This document shows positions 1 through 14,174 of a stretch of 64,000 nucleotides of DNA, one piece after another (the first letter of the stretch is position 1; each line of letters opens with the position of its first letter). Position numbers and translations under genes: made by a program. This DNA is from Strix aluco (taxonomy: Eukaryota > Chordata > Aves > Strigiformes > Strigidae), in contig NC_133948.1 of NCBI RefSeq assembly GCF_031877795.1, positions 11,888,948-11,952,947 of the forward strand, read 5' to 3'. Under the pieces are notes generated by a model, which had not been told where the DNA came from, ran no database searches, and saw only the letters and a program-made list of their open reading frames with translations.

Positions 1-2129
1 ATTGATAATGCCCTTCAGTTTGAACAATGATGCATGCCAACATTAAGTCAAACAATATGAAATGCTGAGAGTTGACTTAAAAGAGAGAAAGGGGGGAAAT
101 AGAATAATGACTAATGGCCAAACAAAAAAAGGAAAAAATAAGAAATCTAGTAGCTGTTTTAAACTGTGTTCCCTTAAGTCATAAAGAATAATATGTACCA
201 ATATCTAATTGCTTCATTACCACAGTAAGTGCTATGCTTTACAATTGCACATACAGGTGTTCTGCATTCATTAAAAATAAGACAAATTCTGCTGTGATTA
301 ATACAAGAAAATAAAGCTCACAGGTAATAGAAGAAAGGGTAAAATGCAGCTCACCAATATCAACATAGTAATATAGCAAGACATAAAAATAAAACCTTGC
401 AGACAGCTTTCCCAAAAGTTGTCAAGTGTTCAGCTCTCAGCCCAGTTTAACCCTAAAAAAAGTAACTGAATTTTTAAAAATATAAATGTTGAAGTAACAG
501 AAGGAGAGGACCCCAAAGTAAAGACTTGTTTCTACTAAATAAGAAATAAATTATAAGAACAAAAAAATATATTTATCAGCAGGAATTAGAATAACTGTTG
601 AACAAAATATCCCCTGGTTATTCTTGACTTCGTGTCAGCCCATCCACCTGCTAATTAGCACCAAGACATTATTGTGATTACACTAGGATAACAGGATGAA
701 TAATTCATAATACCTTACCCAGACATCTGGCACATTAGTGGTTCTTAGTCAGTTCCCAACCCCAGGATTCAGCATAACTTTTATGGCAGAGTTAATAACA
801 TACATACACATTTAATGTATTTAGTAAAAAAATTAAGCAATTGTTTTAAACACAACTAACACTGAGCTACTAAGCTCAGTTAAAGCTGGACTTTACTAAG
901 CTAAAAATAATAGTTAATTCTGTCCACTCTTGGACTAGTCAAAAATGACATATTATGGCAATAATACTGTGTCAGGTCCCTCAACTGTTGAGTTTTTCAT
1001 TTCCAGTAAAATGTCATGGACGGTTTACTGTAAATTCCAAAATTCCTACACATCTGAGGACAACACAGTGCAATGAAAGCTTATAGGACAAGTCATTTAA
1101 TGATAGAGTATTGAAGACAAAATTCTAACTTCACCTACAGCAGAGTTTGTCCACAAAGATAATTTTATCAAAATGGCTGCATAAGATTTAGCATAATAAT
1201 GTGATATTTGGTTTGGAGGGGGAAAAAAAGAAGCTTTTACAAATTAAAAGAAGATTAAAATAATTATTTCTTAATTTAGTCTTAAACAATTGAACACTGA
1301 AATGAAGGTACAGACATGACAAGCAAGCCACCTAACAGATGGTTGGAAGGATGAGAAAATATTTAATGGAAAGAACTATTCCCACCATTGGGATTTTAAC
1401 TTTCCTCTTCAGTGAAACAATGTTCAGCTATCAAAGGAGAACAAACAGAACCTTCAAGATGAAATTTAGATGAGCAGTTTATGGAACTTGCACCTTTTTT
1501 TCTTAGCAATATCAAACATTAAGTCAAAATACAGCTCATACTGTAACAGGTAGAAACACTAAAATTCTATCAAGAAATCTTATAATTTGCTGATAAAGTG
1601 AAATGTTTTCCCCCATGGTATTTTCCAAATCAGCCTTATCATGAGTTATTAGAAATTTTAGACATGAGCTTTTTTTATAGGTTGCCTTCCATCCCAGTGG
1701 CTCATAACAACTTGCAACATGAGGTATTTCCAAAGTTAGAATACTATTTTTTTTATTATTATTAAACAATTTTAAACATCTGTAATTAATGATGTTCATT
1801 GCAATGTTGCATACTTCACAGTGTACAAAAATGAACGTTATTAACACAGTAAAAGAGAAGTGCAGGGCCAACCTCAAGGCAAGGAAGCCTCAGCTGTGAA
1901 AACTGGGAGAATGAGTCAGCAGTAGCACCAAAGCATTCTCATCTACTAACAACGTTGGACTGTGATGATACTGATGACAGCCAGTGTCTCAACTTCCCAA
2001 TTCTTCCATACCATTTTACAGCCCAGAGACACTTAACAGGACTTGTTTGAGAAGAGGCAAATAGCAGTCCTTAAAAAGCGTGAGGTGGTACAAGTGAACA
2101 AGAGATGGTCCTGCCCTTTAAGGAGACGC

Positions 2130-2400
2130 TGGAATCTCAAGAGAAACACACTGAACCAACATCGTGGCCAGGCAACAAACACTTGGAGAGAGCAGTGCCG
2201 TTGCCTGCCAAAGGCGAGCTTGGGCCTTCTGCTCCCTTCTCTGCATCTGGGGCGCAGACAGGAACGGAGGGGATGGCTCCAGTACAGCTCCGGTTGCTAT
2301 GGAGCCAGGAAGCCACTACAGATGGTCCCCAGCCGTGCCGTTGTCGGGGCATGGCACACACACCTCTGCAACACCCACCAAACACTCTTTTTTTTTTCTC
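2130..2400. promoter_or_regulatory. GC-rich island-like patch, possible regulatory element
   Basis: This is the only GC-rich block in the left 12 kb. It contains CpG dinucleotides and a partial RFX/X-box half site, GTTGCTATGG, at 2293-2302. Three overlapping frames on both strands stay open over 60-120 codons, which is what GC-rich sequence gives by chance; none resembles a known protein. It could be an enhancer, a small promoter or an exon of an unrecognised non-coding RNA. The regulatory reading is inference. Confidence 0.25.
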
Positions 2401-3654
2401 GGTGATGTTTTAAAGTCCTAACACCCCTAATTCCCAGACTCTCCTGGGCAGGTATATCACTGAAGTAACAAGGATTGTACTTCAATAAAAATTTGAGGTT
2501 TTTCTGTGATTTAAAACAAAGTAAACTTGTGGGACAAACACAAGTTTCTCATTGCAGAGAGAGAACGTTCTTCATGTTACTCAGCAGGGAAACCAGTTAC
2601 TCAATTATTATGTTACTACACACATTTACTAGTCTCTACCCTCTGCAAAAGTCAGATGTTCTTTTGTGATGCTGAGGACACAGCAACAGTCAGAAAGCCT
2701 GTTAGCAAAATGCTTTTCTTGCCAACCCCCTACAATTCCTGCTTCCTTCCAATGTGTGCGTTACGTGCTTGGGAAAGAAACCAACGCTTGACTGAGATCC
2801 CTCCTCTTTCAGTAGCCTCTGCTTGAGAAAACTCTGAATAAAGGTCATTCCTCAGATGTTCAAACAAGGATGTAGTTCTCCAAATGCCACAGATTTGATA
2901 CACAATTACTGCAAATATAACTGGGTTTCCAGCACAATGTCACTGGAAGTGATGTGGACAGTGTGTTTTGATCTGTTTCTTCCCTCAGACATATTGTTAA
3001 ACCAGATAATTCTTCAGAGATGGAAGAGTTCAACTACTAATAGATTAAATTCTAAAGTGGAGTCAATCACATTATCAAATTATGTGAAAATAGTTCATAC
3101 TAACTTAAGTACATAATTGTACATAAGTGATTTCTTAATGATTACCTGCATAAAAATGTATTCACTGCTGGAATACTCACAGTGCCTTGCCCTAATGCAC
3201 TCTGGGGTTTACAAATACCTAATGAAATGAAAATAATTCATCTGGCTATAATGTTTCAGCTAGAACAGACCAAACTGATTTGTAATCATTAGTTAAAAGC
3301 ATTTAGACTAAAATGTAAGATAGCGTGTAACACTGAAGATTCAGAAAAAAATAAATATGTATACTTGAATTATATATAACACCCACAAATAATATATAAT
3401 AAATATATAACTATATAGTTATGTTAGAATTAGATCACCATTGCATATAGTAAAGTTATAATAAACATATTTAACCTTGTGATTAACAACAAAATGGAAA
3501 AAGTACTTGTAACTGCAATAAATGGAAAGTTATGCAGCTCGCTCACAAAGCTATACACAGTCTTCACTGTCTGCGGTTTACAATTGCAGAAAACCTAATT
3601 CTAGTAACAAAAAGCATCTTGCTGACAATAGCCCAAAAGTACTGATAACTACAC

Positions 3655-3715
3655 TTTCCTTAAATTTTTAAAGAGGTTGGAATCCACACTTATCCTAAAT
3701 TTTTAAAGAGGAAGG
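3655..3715 (+). repeat. Short direct duplication
   Basis: An approximately 18-base AT-rich phrase (CTTAAATTTTTAAAGAGG and a near copy) occurs twice about 37 bases apart. It looks like a local slippage or segmental duplication with no apparent function. Confidence 0.5.
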
Positions 3716-6700
3716 TATTGCTTTGTCGCTCACATATTCTCAATCCCCAAGCACCTTTGCCCTACAATAGTGAAAAATCAATATTTTTCTGCAATTTTGT
3801 TCCTAAAAATTCTACCTGTTTCTCTCAAACAATTTTGAGTTCCTTTTATTCCACATCTCTCTCTTTCTCAGCTGATCTATACAACTACTGTCCCATCAAT
3901 TCTTCTCAATGCTCAAAGTTAGCTGTGATATAGCAAAAAAATCTGATAACATATAACCCAAGTGGGGAGTAGTTGGGGAAAAAAGACAGAACTTATGTCA
4001 TTAAAAACCACATACACAATACATGTTTTTGAATATTTAGATATAAACAGTTCATCTCCATTTCCCCAGGCTATAAATTCTTTGGGGCAAAGTGCTTTAC
4101 AGTATATTTATAGTTTAAAAATATGCCCACCCTAACTGTACCTTAATCCCAGCAAAGCACTGATATTAAATATTTTCTCACTTGATTGCACTTATCATGG
4201 CAGAGAGACATAGGGTACTAGACTGTTTCCTCCAACTTGAAAAACATGTTATAACTGTGCTGTATGTTAACTGTATTACTTTCAGTATGCAGCTTTCACA
4301 TTTCTAGGAAATATTTAAGCACCTAATTAAACTACCCTAAAAATAAATCTTAAATATTCATGAAAAATTAAAGGTGACAATTTATTCTGCATAATTGCCT
4401 GATTGAATTAATTTATACTGCGCTACCTTGAAATCTGTTTGTACAAAATCTATTTGTACAAACATTCAATAAATATCTCTGTGTACAAAATCTACTTCAT
4501 AGTTTTTCACAGTAGCCATTTTATTTTATTTTTCAGTGAGTACAATTAGCTGATCAGACTTTATTAGCTCATTGTGTATCAGGCCTTATGCATAGGGCTT
4601 AAAACTTGCAGATATCTCACACAAGTCATATGGCAGATAAACTACCTATTGCCAATTTCAAACAAAGACAAAACAAGTCATTAAAATGGATAGAATTCAC
4701 TGAATCAATTAAAAAAAATAGAGCCGTTTACTGAAAATTCAGAATACATATCAAGTACATATTGTATTGTGATTTTTAACCCTTGTTCACATATGTAACT
4801 AAAGAGTCAAGTTTTATTTTTCTGTAACTTCAGTTAATATAACAGCAGAAGGAAGTGCAAGAAAAACAACGGATAAAGAGTGTGCAATGAAGAGGAAACA
4901 CACTGAGCTTAGGTACATAATTTTTGAGTATATTTATGACTAGATGGTATTTCTACCTAAACCATCACCATTTTTTTAATTGAATAGCATGCAAATAACA
5001 CCAAACTCATCAGGTATCCAAAGAGACCAGCACACTACGTGTAAGTAGGAGATAAGGCAGTCTGCACTGAAAAGTACACAGTTTAAACAGATGAAAAAGA
5101 GATTTTGAAATAGGTTTGATATAAGCAAAATGCAGAATGTACTACTGACTGAATGGTACTGATTTTTCAAATGGTATTTAACTTAAACCTGGAGTACAAA
5201 GAATCTGTATGTTGAGAATGAAGCTCCTATGTGGATTTCATATTGTTCAGTAGAAGTAAGGGCACAAATTCATCTTTTCCCATAATTGAGCACTAATAGC
5301 ACCTCTTTGCTCTAATTAGCCACTTTGTACATGAAATTTGATGAAATTTAATCCCTTTGAGTCTTCTATTTGTCTATAAAATTTGGTTCAAATAGACCAG
5401 TGGTTTCCAATGTAAATTCACAGAGTATTAAACTGTAACAGTAGCATTGCATAAGCTTTGGGTTTTTAGGGGCTCAGTAGTCTCTATTTGATGTTATTAA
5501 TGTATTAACAATCAATGGAAAAAAAAGTTTCTACGTACTGAGAAGTGGAATCTGATAGGACAGCTTCCTTCAGAAAAATTCTTCCTGATTCTGACTTCAT
5601 TTACACGAGTGAACCTTCACTAATTCCATCATATTCCATCAATGTCCACCAATTTAAGGACCATTCAAGTTCTGAAGGAACTATAAGATACCTACATATA
5701 CTCTATTTACTACTTTTACTTACTATATTTAATAGTTGTATATAAGTAACAGATTATTAGAGTATTAAATTTGTAAACCTTCATTGTCAATCCTCTAAGT
5801 TTTCAAAGACAAGTTTTCAAATTTATTTCCACAGTACTTTTAACACTATATCTGAAGAGCTGTATCAAATCAATACTAAGGAAAATTATTTTATGCAAAC
5901 ACAAACCACAGTTAGAATAATAGGTCTTTATAAGAACTACTTTAATTTGTGACGTCTCGCCTCCTAGTTTTTGACTTCCAGTTGTAATGCTTGTTTTTCA
6001 ACAAAATTTTAAAAATGTTATCTGTTCTTAATACAAAATCCAGTTATATGGAGTGAGACATCAGGTTGTTTGCAGTTCCCTCTCTTTAAGATAGCAATTT
6101 ATACATTTTTCAACATTATATATGTATCTTTCAAGGTAAATTATGGAAAAAGTCACCCAGTAAGATAATTTGGATCACAAGTAAAAACTTAACGTCTTTG
6201 GAGAACAGGAAACAGAGAATTGGCACAAGAGTTAACATTTTGCAGAACAATTAAACGTGCTACAGTATTAAATTAGCTTTCTACCACATGAGTATTATCA
6301 TTTTAAAAAATCAGCCTATTATTTTCAGAATACATAGAAATTTATTCTGTATTCTTCTATATTATCAGAATATTAAGGAATTTGATGATGACCATACTCT
6401 AATTCTGAACATGCGGCCAATTCTTGAATGAGCAGACAGACACTGAAAAATTACACAGAAAAAATTGTGCTCCAATTGCCCTATATAATTTGAAGTAAGA
6501 ATGACAATGTCAAATATAGGCTCAGGGATACAAAATGAGAGAGCTCTATTGTATAATAAGACTTAGTAACCATTGAACATTAGTTCTGCAATTAAGAAAC
6601 AATGTTGCAATATATTTATTTTTAGATATTTAAAAAAAAAAAAACAACTACTACATCTTTCTTCATAAGCATAGCAAAAGATCAACTTCTAACAAAATTC

Positions 6701-8737
6701 CACCTTATTTCCTCAGTCAGGAAGTCACTCACTTTCCATCTATCAAATCTCTCAGAGCAGATACTGGGCAGAATTTGCATAATGTATGTATTTTAAAATA
6801 TACTTACATTCAAGTATTTGCAAATAAAAGTTTCAATGGGATATTAAATTAGCATGTGGTATGGAATATAATATCCTGAAATTTAGATTCAATTCTAAAA
6901 ACTCAATCTAAAACAACAAACAAAAGGCTGCTAATTTCAGCTCTGGAATAATTTTTGCTGAAAGCTAAAATAAAAATGTTTTAAGGTGGGGTTTTTTGAG
7001 GAGACTAAAGGAATGGCTATATAGTCCAAAAGATATTAGTTCCCCTGTAAATAACATTACAGATTGAAAGCCAGAGTCTACTAAGCGTGCTGACTCAACT
7101 CTCCAATTGTGGAAAGTAAAATTCAAAAGGTGATCAAAGCTGAGAAAAAGACAACAGCTCATTCTACATTTTTTTGCTCCTGTTGCTATGTAATTATTGA
7201 CTCAAATATTTTATCACTTTTGTTTTTCTCTTTTTTCATCAAGAACAATAATAGTGAGAGTCTAATATTTTTTCATATGCTTAACAAGCAGAAGACAACT
7301 ATTACAGTAATAATAATCTAGAAGCTTACATATTCCAAACCATTTATAGTCTTGAAACAGGATACATTCCTTGTTATTCATGTTTGACATTTTATTACTC
7401 AATAGAACAAAATAGAGAATGAGATTGCAAAAGGACTTTCAAAAGTTTTCCATGATAGTGCATGCTTTCATGGAAACCTTTTTCTAAAATTTATCATACT
7501 CTCCTTAAGCTTTCTTGTCTTACCTGCTTCCAAAACATTGTGTGAAACAGCTCTTTCCTGAAGGTATTTTATAATATTCCAGTGCTTAATCTTGCTCTTT
7601 CACATGCAGAAGACAACCTTCCTTAACTTCTAAGGTCTCTTGCCTCCTGCAATATTTCCAGAAATGTTTTATCTATCATCTTCATATTACATAGACACAG
7701 GCATAAAAATCAAATGAGAAGCCTGAATAATCGCACCTACAGATTATTTTCTTACAGACACGACAAGGTCTGTTAACAACTATATAAAATAACAGTTACC
7801 TGAGACTAGTTTGGGAAAGGACTTGTATCAACAGAGTACTTGCTGGCTTGGGGACATGCAGGTAAAGGTAGTTGCAAGTCTGGTTTACCTTATTTCTAAC
7901 ACATGGCCCAGTTCCTAACACTGACTAAAAATCTACCTGGCCTGACCTCTGTGGTTGGAACACATTTTCATTTATCTCAGACATCATTAAGACTCAGAAA
8001 CTAAACTATCTGCATCTATGTGGAACTTCTTTGGGTTTGTTCAGAACAAGATCTAAACACCCTCTATCAATTATGCGTATAATTAACTTCACACTCTTCA
8101 AAATGTGCCAGATTTCAATGAGTTTCTTCAATGAATCTGAAACATATCCAACAAGTCTTTTCATGTTGTTGCACTGGTTTTTAGTTAATTTTTCTTAGGC
8201 AGCTATGTTAAATTAGTTCAAATATATGGCGTGGACAGAACTAAAAAACAAGAATCCAAAGCACTGAAATATTGTTCCTGTTTTCTCTCTGTCCTTACAC
8301 TCAAACTGGTTTGTTGAAGGATTTCAGGTTGGTCCCACGCTGACAGAGAATATTTCATACTGTATGTTGACATTGGTTTTCGCCCTCTAACTTTCATTAT
8401 TATTCTTAAGTCATTCTCATCTACGACTTAAAATACAACTAGTCTTTTCATTTCCCCCACCCTGAAGTGTACTATGTTATTCTAGATTTTTCTAGATTAT
8501 TATATAGCAGCCTATCACAGCTGCTGAAAGAAGCCAAAGGAGTAGGTCAGGAAGTACCCTCGTGCTCCTTTGGAAACACATTCGGCTCTAGAAGTCAGTC
8601 CCACCAACTTACAGCTGTAGGTCACAAGTGCGAGTATTAGGGATGGAAAACCGTAAACAGGAGTTATATACAAAGGAAAGGCAACATGGAAAAACTATTT
8701 TCAAAACCATACTTATACCAAAGTAGTCACTAGAAAA

Positions 8738-8800
8738 AACGGTTACTTACCAGAGTAACTGTGGTTCTTTGATGTGTGTTATGCATGGAGATCTCAATCT
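8738..8800 (+). repeat. Fragment of an old dispersed repeat (tentative)
   Basis: The phrase GGTTACTTACCAGAGTAACT followed by GTGGTTCTTTGATGTGTG closely resembles the conserved end of a dispersed repeat I recall from turtle, crocodilian and bird sequences (GGTTACTTACC, GTAACTG, GTTCTTCGAGATGTGT). The match is from memory and I cannot name the family safely. The flank to the right is divergent and I could not find an opposite terminus, so this is probably a decayed single-ended copy. Confidence 0.35.
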
Positions 8801-11800
8801 CATTACTCTTCTTAAGGTTTCTGCTTGCCTAAAAAGTCAGCATTCTTCAGTGCTATCACTTACATCTTATAATGAGCCCCTTATTACGTACAGCCTGAGA
8901 AGTTTAGTTTCGCATAGCACTGGCACATTTTGTTCTAGTGTGGGGTTCAAAAGGGGCGGGGGGGGAGCGTTCTCTAACATATGAACATTTATATAAAATT
9001 TGAACATATTTGAGCAGATTGGAACATAAACTGAAAGTATCTCTGTCCCTATAAAGACCACACTATTAATTTAAGGTCTGACTATCCCTTAGCTTTCAAG
9101 CTTATATAGTATCACATAAATGCTGCTTTACTGTTATCAGCTATCAGGTTGCTAAAATTTCAAGGATAGTCATATACCTTGCTAATATTATATCAGCACC
9201 CTCAGAGTGACTTAACCTTTTAACAAAGTTTGCCTGTGAAGGGCATGGAAAGATCTGTTCTGGGTGAGAGTAATGCTCAGATGGACTTTCTACTGGAATT
9301 ACTCCTGCTTCAAAGAATGTTGTGAACTTCAAGTAAGCACTTTTGGTAAATACATCTGGTGTCTTCAAACAATAAATTAGGTGTAGCCTAGGATTTTATT
9401 TATTTTAGAGACTGAGCCAGAAGACATGACTTGGAGGTCACCTAAGAGAAATACCAATGCCAAAGTATCTGAATCCTATGGTCCACTGAAGAATACTGCA
9501 ATAAACAACATGTGCTATTCATCTGCTTTGGTTTCCACCAGATCACTGCTACAATAAGGATTACAAAAAAGCATATAGCAACCCCAGGGCCCACAAAATT
9601 AAAAACCTTCTGAAGCAAAAGCAAGAATATAAATTGTATCGGAGCATTTCTTTTTCTTGCTCTATAGAACACTCTCTACTCACTCCTAGGAAAAAACGAT
9701 CACAAAAACACACTCTCTGTGCTATTGGATCATTCACTGACAACCGGAGAACTTAGGAGAAGTATCTGCTCTCCTACTGAAAATCTGTTATACTATATTG
9801 CTAATGGAAGAAAGAGGAGAAAGAATTTGACTTAGACTTCCTGAGACTCATTAGATGAGCAGTCATCAACTTATGCAGAGCAACCATGTCTGTCAACACT
9901 TGGTTTATGAACCCCTAGCAAGGACAGAAATGGGTTTTATGCCACAGAGCACCCAGAGCAGTAAGACATTTGTATTTAATGAACTTCCTCAAAAAAGTAC
10001 AGATTATTTGAAGATTTAGCTAAATAATTCACCTTGTCTTCAGGGAAGCATCCGCTGCTACAAAGCTAAAAGGCAGATCACACAAAATAAGGGTACACCT
10101 AAGTGCAGTCAGTCTTTCTACCATTTTAACAAAGCCAGATCTACTTCTGGGATCGTGTCCTTGAGCACACAGAGTTACTTGCATACACCAAATAATTTCA
10201 CTCACCTGAGTTTAAATTTATCACCCTCAAAAGAACTTGATTGTCACTCAGGTAGACTGGGATTGTAGCTTGAACAATCTTAAATCCACAGGTGGCCCAG
10301 CACAAACACATGTCAACACTTGCAGGAAAACCACCTGTCAGCTGTTCCTCATGACGAATGTCAACTCTTCCACGTTTCAGAGGGTGACAGTCTCTAAACT
10401 TGAGAGAATCTTTTCCTGTTCACCAAATTCTACTTTGCTAGGAGCACTTGATAACAAGCTGCCTATATTTGGCAGTTCACTGACAAATTCTGTGTCATTT
10501 TGGTGAGTTTTATGTCAGGATATTCAACTAGGAAGCTCTTGTTATTCCTAATTCTTTGGGATAGTTCCTCTGAAAATCCTGGCACAAGGTATGAAATTCT
10601 TAGAAGGCAGTTGCTGCTTTCCAACCATGTCTACTTATGCTATTGGATCCTGATACCTGGTACAAAGCCTAGGTAATTTTGAAGTATCCATCACCTTTAG
10701 ACAGAGCGAGCATACCAAGTCCAGTACGCAGTACGCTGCAGTTAGCATTCCTGATTTGCCATCGCCTCCAGGATCATTCCCAGGGCCTCTACATTCACAA
10801 ATGGCCAGAATGCTTTCAGTCAGCCTGAGAATGCGTGACATGATAGTGATTCAATAGACAATGAAGGAACTGCGACTCTTCACATAGCTTCCTAATATGC
10901 AACTATCTTCTTATCTGTTGATACTTATGGCTATAACAGATTTATCCACTGAAATTTATGCTACCTGGGAGAAGGGAATCTGCCATTCCAGCAGAGTTGA
11001 GTCAGTAAGCTATTTCAAAATAGAATTTCATACTTTATGATACCCAGCAAAGATTTACCCACATTAATGGCAATACAGTTAACCACAACCACCTGATTGT
11101 TATACTTTATAACCTTTCCTACCAGAAATTATTAAAGCACCCAGGAACTGCGCCATTCTGCAGAATCCCTTTGGTCTCCATGTGGCTCTTATGCACCAGG
11201 TCAATAGCTAACCTTCAGCTGCCTAGTCCAGAGATGTCAGAGACCTGCTGACTCGCTTGCAGACTACACAATGCTGTTTTGTGACAAAGGATCTTCACAA
11301 GACATTAACTAAAATGAAAAAAGGCTCCTTAGCTTTTGAATTAACAAAAAGATAGTACAACTTCTATAAACAGGAAGGAAATAATCCTAGTGATTGCCAA
11401 TGTTATTAACTAGCCAGTGTTTCAACATAAAATGGCAGTCTTATTGTCAAGTTTTACCTTGGTTCCACAGGGAGAGGTAAGCAGATCTGAGGGGGAAGGA
11501 AAAGGTGTAGGCATCTAGGAGACAGGTAATGCCCAAATGGATATCACTGGCCAAAAGACTCCTGCAAGGTTTACTTGAAAAAACAGGGAACTGAAAAACA
11601 GGGACTTTTGTATACTGTTTGATGAAACAGGAGCAAATAAGAAAAAGTGACTTCCAAACAGGCCCTGGCAGACAGTTGTAATTTAAATTAAGTACACACT
11701 TCAAACTACTCTAGAGGTCAAGCACCTCAAGATTATACCATGGCACAACATCAAGGATCTGTATTTTCATCTTTTTCAGATGTTGCATTAATCTTTCAAT

Positions 11801-12539
11801 TGTCATCAACTTTACTGATGTAATAAAGCTAGGAATATCTAGATGATGACAGAATATATAAATGCACATAAATTTACCATTAAAAATTCTAATCCTCCAG
11901 ATACTTAAAAATAACCAGTGCGCTGCTTTAAAAAAGTGAGAGTAGTTGTTGTGGGTATTCAGACCAGTAATATTTATTGCACAAATCAAAGAAAAAATAG
12001 ATTTAGATAAAAGAGAACTTACATGACCTTTGAGCTAGCTCAGGTGCCAGTAGCAGTCTGGATGCAGCAACACATAACAGCTAACTTTTCCTGCTTCTTA
12101 ACATACCATTACAGAAGGACGTAGAGAACCAATAAATATACATATACACTAACTGTTGGGAGGAAAAAAAAAACACAAAAACACAACAACATAAGCTTGG
12201 GGACTAGACTTCGGTTCACTAAAATAGAAAGGCATCCTTTAAGAACAAATACTGCTTCTGTTTGAAGCAGGTAAATATGAAATAAAGTTACTGGGATTTT
12301 CATGTGTAAAGGTGATTTGGTGGTTAGCACTTCAGAAAAAAAAATGTTTAGAAGTTACACTGGACAGAAGCAAATACAAGTCTCTACATTGGCACAAAAA
12401 TTAATGTTCTTTACAACTTTTCAGCTCCTGAGCAGAATTGCATTACAGCTGCTCTACCAAGAAAATAACTAAATATACCACCTTTGGTGGAAACTCCATG
12501 TTAACACAGGTGAGCAATATCACATCTACATGGCTGTAG

Positions 12540-12628
12540 GTGGTGGGGGGAGGGAGGAGTGTGTGTGTGTTTTGGGTTTTTTCCTTCTTTTCAGCATACT
12601 GGGTTATTTTGTTTGTTTGTTTGTTTAG
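12540..12628 (+). repeat. Simple repeats: G-rich, (GT)n and (GTTT)n
   Basis: Consecutive low-complexity tracts: GGTGGGGGGAGGGAGG, then GTGTGTGTGTGT, then a T-rich spacer, then TTTGTTTGTTTGTTTG. They lie just downstream of the inferred YWHAH poly(A) site. Confidence 0.8.
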
Positions 12629-12739
12629 CACGTGATTAGACTTCTCATCAAACTTATGATTAAATATGTTTTAACCCATCAGTGATGTTAGGTAACTCAA
12701 TCTCTGCTTTGAACAAAAGACAGGACAGCTTATGTAGAG

Positions 12740-13517
12740 ATAACATCCCCGAAGCAGCATTTTATTTTATTCATTTAATTCCAAAACATTTAATTTAGAA
12801 GTCTGGCATCTCAGTCATCCATCTTAACATGGGCTAATATTGACATAGTGTTGTCAGAATACACAGACAACTAAACAGCCAAAGAGTTTACAAAAAATAA
12901 ATTCATGATTCTTCAAAACAACTGCAAAAGGTTACAAGTATCAAAACTCTTAGGTAGATGCACTGCATTAAAAGAAACTGTGCACATAAGTTAGAGGCAA
13001 AAAACCAAATTGCTACTGAAACCTCACATTTCAAACAGTTTATTGTAAACTGATGAACAGGGTTGTCATTTCACATCAGCTTAACTGTTTTCATTGACTG
13101 AAAAAAATTTGGGGTGGCTAATTTATTTTGCATGCACAAAATGTACTGCTTAACAGAACTGTCAGCTCATTTCAAATGGAAAAAAAATTTAACTGGACTC
13201 TAATTATCTTCAATCACTTTCCATTATTCTTTCCCTTATTTTCCAATCAACAGGCAAACTAAAAATGCCTCATTTACTATGCATCTTTCTGCACTGCTCA
13301 AGTGCAACTAAGATAAATAGGGCCAATAAATCAATCAATCCATCAATGCCCACAAAGACTCATCTGAAACTGCTTCTTGATAAAGTGGACAGCAGATCTG
13401 AACAGCTGTACAATACAGATATGCTTAGCACTAGATATTTAGTGTGACTGTGGCAAGGAAATATTGGTGATGATGGGGATGGTGAAGTGGATGAAAGAGG
13501 GATTGGAGGAAAGCTTT
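12740..13517 (-). other. YWHAH: YWHAH 3' untranslated region
   Basis: Sequence between the YWHAH stop codon and the inferred poly(A) site. It is AT-rich, has no long frame, and no splice acceptor was needed to reach the poly(A) signals. The exact end is inferred. Confidence 0.6.
12761..12771 (-). terminator. YWHAH: YWHAH poly(A) signals (paired AATAAA)
   Basis: Two overlapping AATAAA hexamers on the minus strand (plus-strand TTTATTTTATT) lie about 750 bases past the YWHAH stop codon. Cleavage would fall about 15-30 bases further, near 12.74 kb. This gives a 3' UTR of roughly 0.78 kb, in line with the size expected for this mRNA. The function is inferred from motif and position. Confidence 0.65.
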
Positions 13518-14174
13518 TTAATTATTGCCCTCTCCTGCTTCTTCGTCTTGCTGATCACTCGTCCACAGAGTGAGGTTATCTCGAAGCAACTGCATGATGA
13601 GAGTGGAGTCCTTGTAGGAATCCTCATTTAGTGTGTCCAGCTCTGCTATGGCATCATCAAAGGCTTGTTTGGCTAAAAGGCAGGCCTGCTCAGGAGCATT
13701 CTGGATTTCATAGTAGAACACTGAGAAATTGAGTGCCAGCCCAAGCCTAATTGGGTGAGTGGGCTGCATGTGCTCTTTGCTGATTTCAAAAGCCTCTTTA
13801 TAGGCAGCTTCTGAGGCTTCCACAACACTGTTCTTCTTCTCTCCAGCAGCAACTTCTGCCAAATAGCGGTAGTAATCCCCTTTCATTTTCAGATAAAAGA
13901 CCTTGCTCTCATACTGGAAGTCATTGCAGTTCTTGATCAAGTATTTATCTAGGAGAGCCAAAACATCATTGCAGACTGTCTCAAGCTCCTTTTCTATCTT
14001 CTCCCTATAGGCTTTAACCTTCTCCAGCTTCTTCTCATTCCCATCAGCCATAGTCTTCTGCTCTATGCTGCTGATGACACGCCAGGAAGATCGTCTAGCT
14101 CCAACTACATTCTTGTAGGCTACAGACAGCAGGTTTCTATCCTCATTTGAGAGAGGCTCATTCAGCTCAGTTAC
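13518..14174 (-). CDS. YWHAH: YWHAH exon 2 (coding part to stop)
   Basis: The acceptor is TTTGTATTTTCAG followed by GTAACTGAGCTGAATGAG. The exon encodes residues 30-247, which is helices 3-9 of the 14-3-3 fold. It includes [34 protein letters not shown] and [20 protein letters not shown]. Stop TAA is at 13518-13520. The frame is open without interruption for 218 codons. Confidence 0.98.
   Translation of the reverse strand, partial: VTELNEPLSNEDRNLLSVAYKNVVGARRSSWRVISSIEQKTMADGNEKKLEKVKAYREKIEKELETVCNDVLALLDKYLIKNCNDFQYESKVFYLKMKGDYYRYLAEVAAGEKKNSVVEASEAAYKEAFEISKEHMQPTHPIRLGLALNFSVFYYEIQNAPEQACLLAKQAFDDAIAELDTLNEDSYKDSTLIMQLLRDNLTLWTSDQQDEEAGEGNN

Larger units (their letters stand above)
1..12737. 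other. Intergenic gene-poor region downstream of YWHAH
   Basis: AT-rich sequence with no open frame longer than 120 codons and no recognisable coding exon on either strand. By human synteny (DEPDC5, YWHAH, SLC5A1) the next gene leftward should be SLC5A1. I looked for its N-terminal sodium/glucose-transporter sequence and did not find it, so it probably starts beyond the left edge. The only notable structure is a GC-rich patch at about 2.1-2.4 kb, an AT-rich low-complexity stretch at 3360-3425, a dispersed-repeat fragment near 8.74 kb and simple repeats at 12.54-12.63 kb. Confidence 0.7.

Noticed and set aside
9442-9672. 76-codon hydrophobic minus-strand frame resembling a membrane segment
   Set aside because: T-rich sequence yields Phe, Leu, Ile and Val by chance. 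No splice sites frame it and there is no match to SLC5A1 or any other known transporter.
1-12700. Expected SLC5A1 5' exons by synteny
   Set aside because: No frame resembling its N-terminus or first membrane segments was found on the minus strand, so it was not called.
13439-13627. Antisense and shifted frames overlapping the YWHAH stop region
   Set aside because: Shadows of the YWHAH exon 2 frame.
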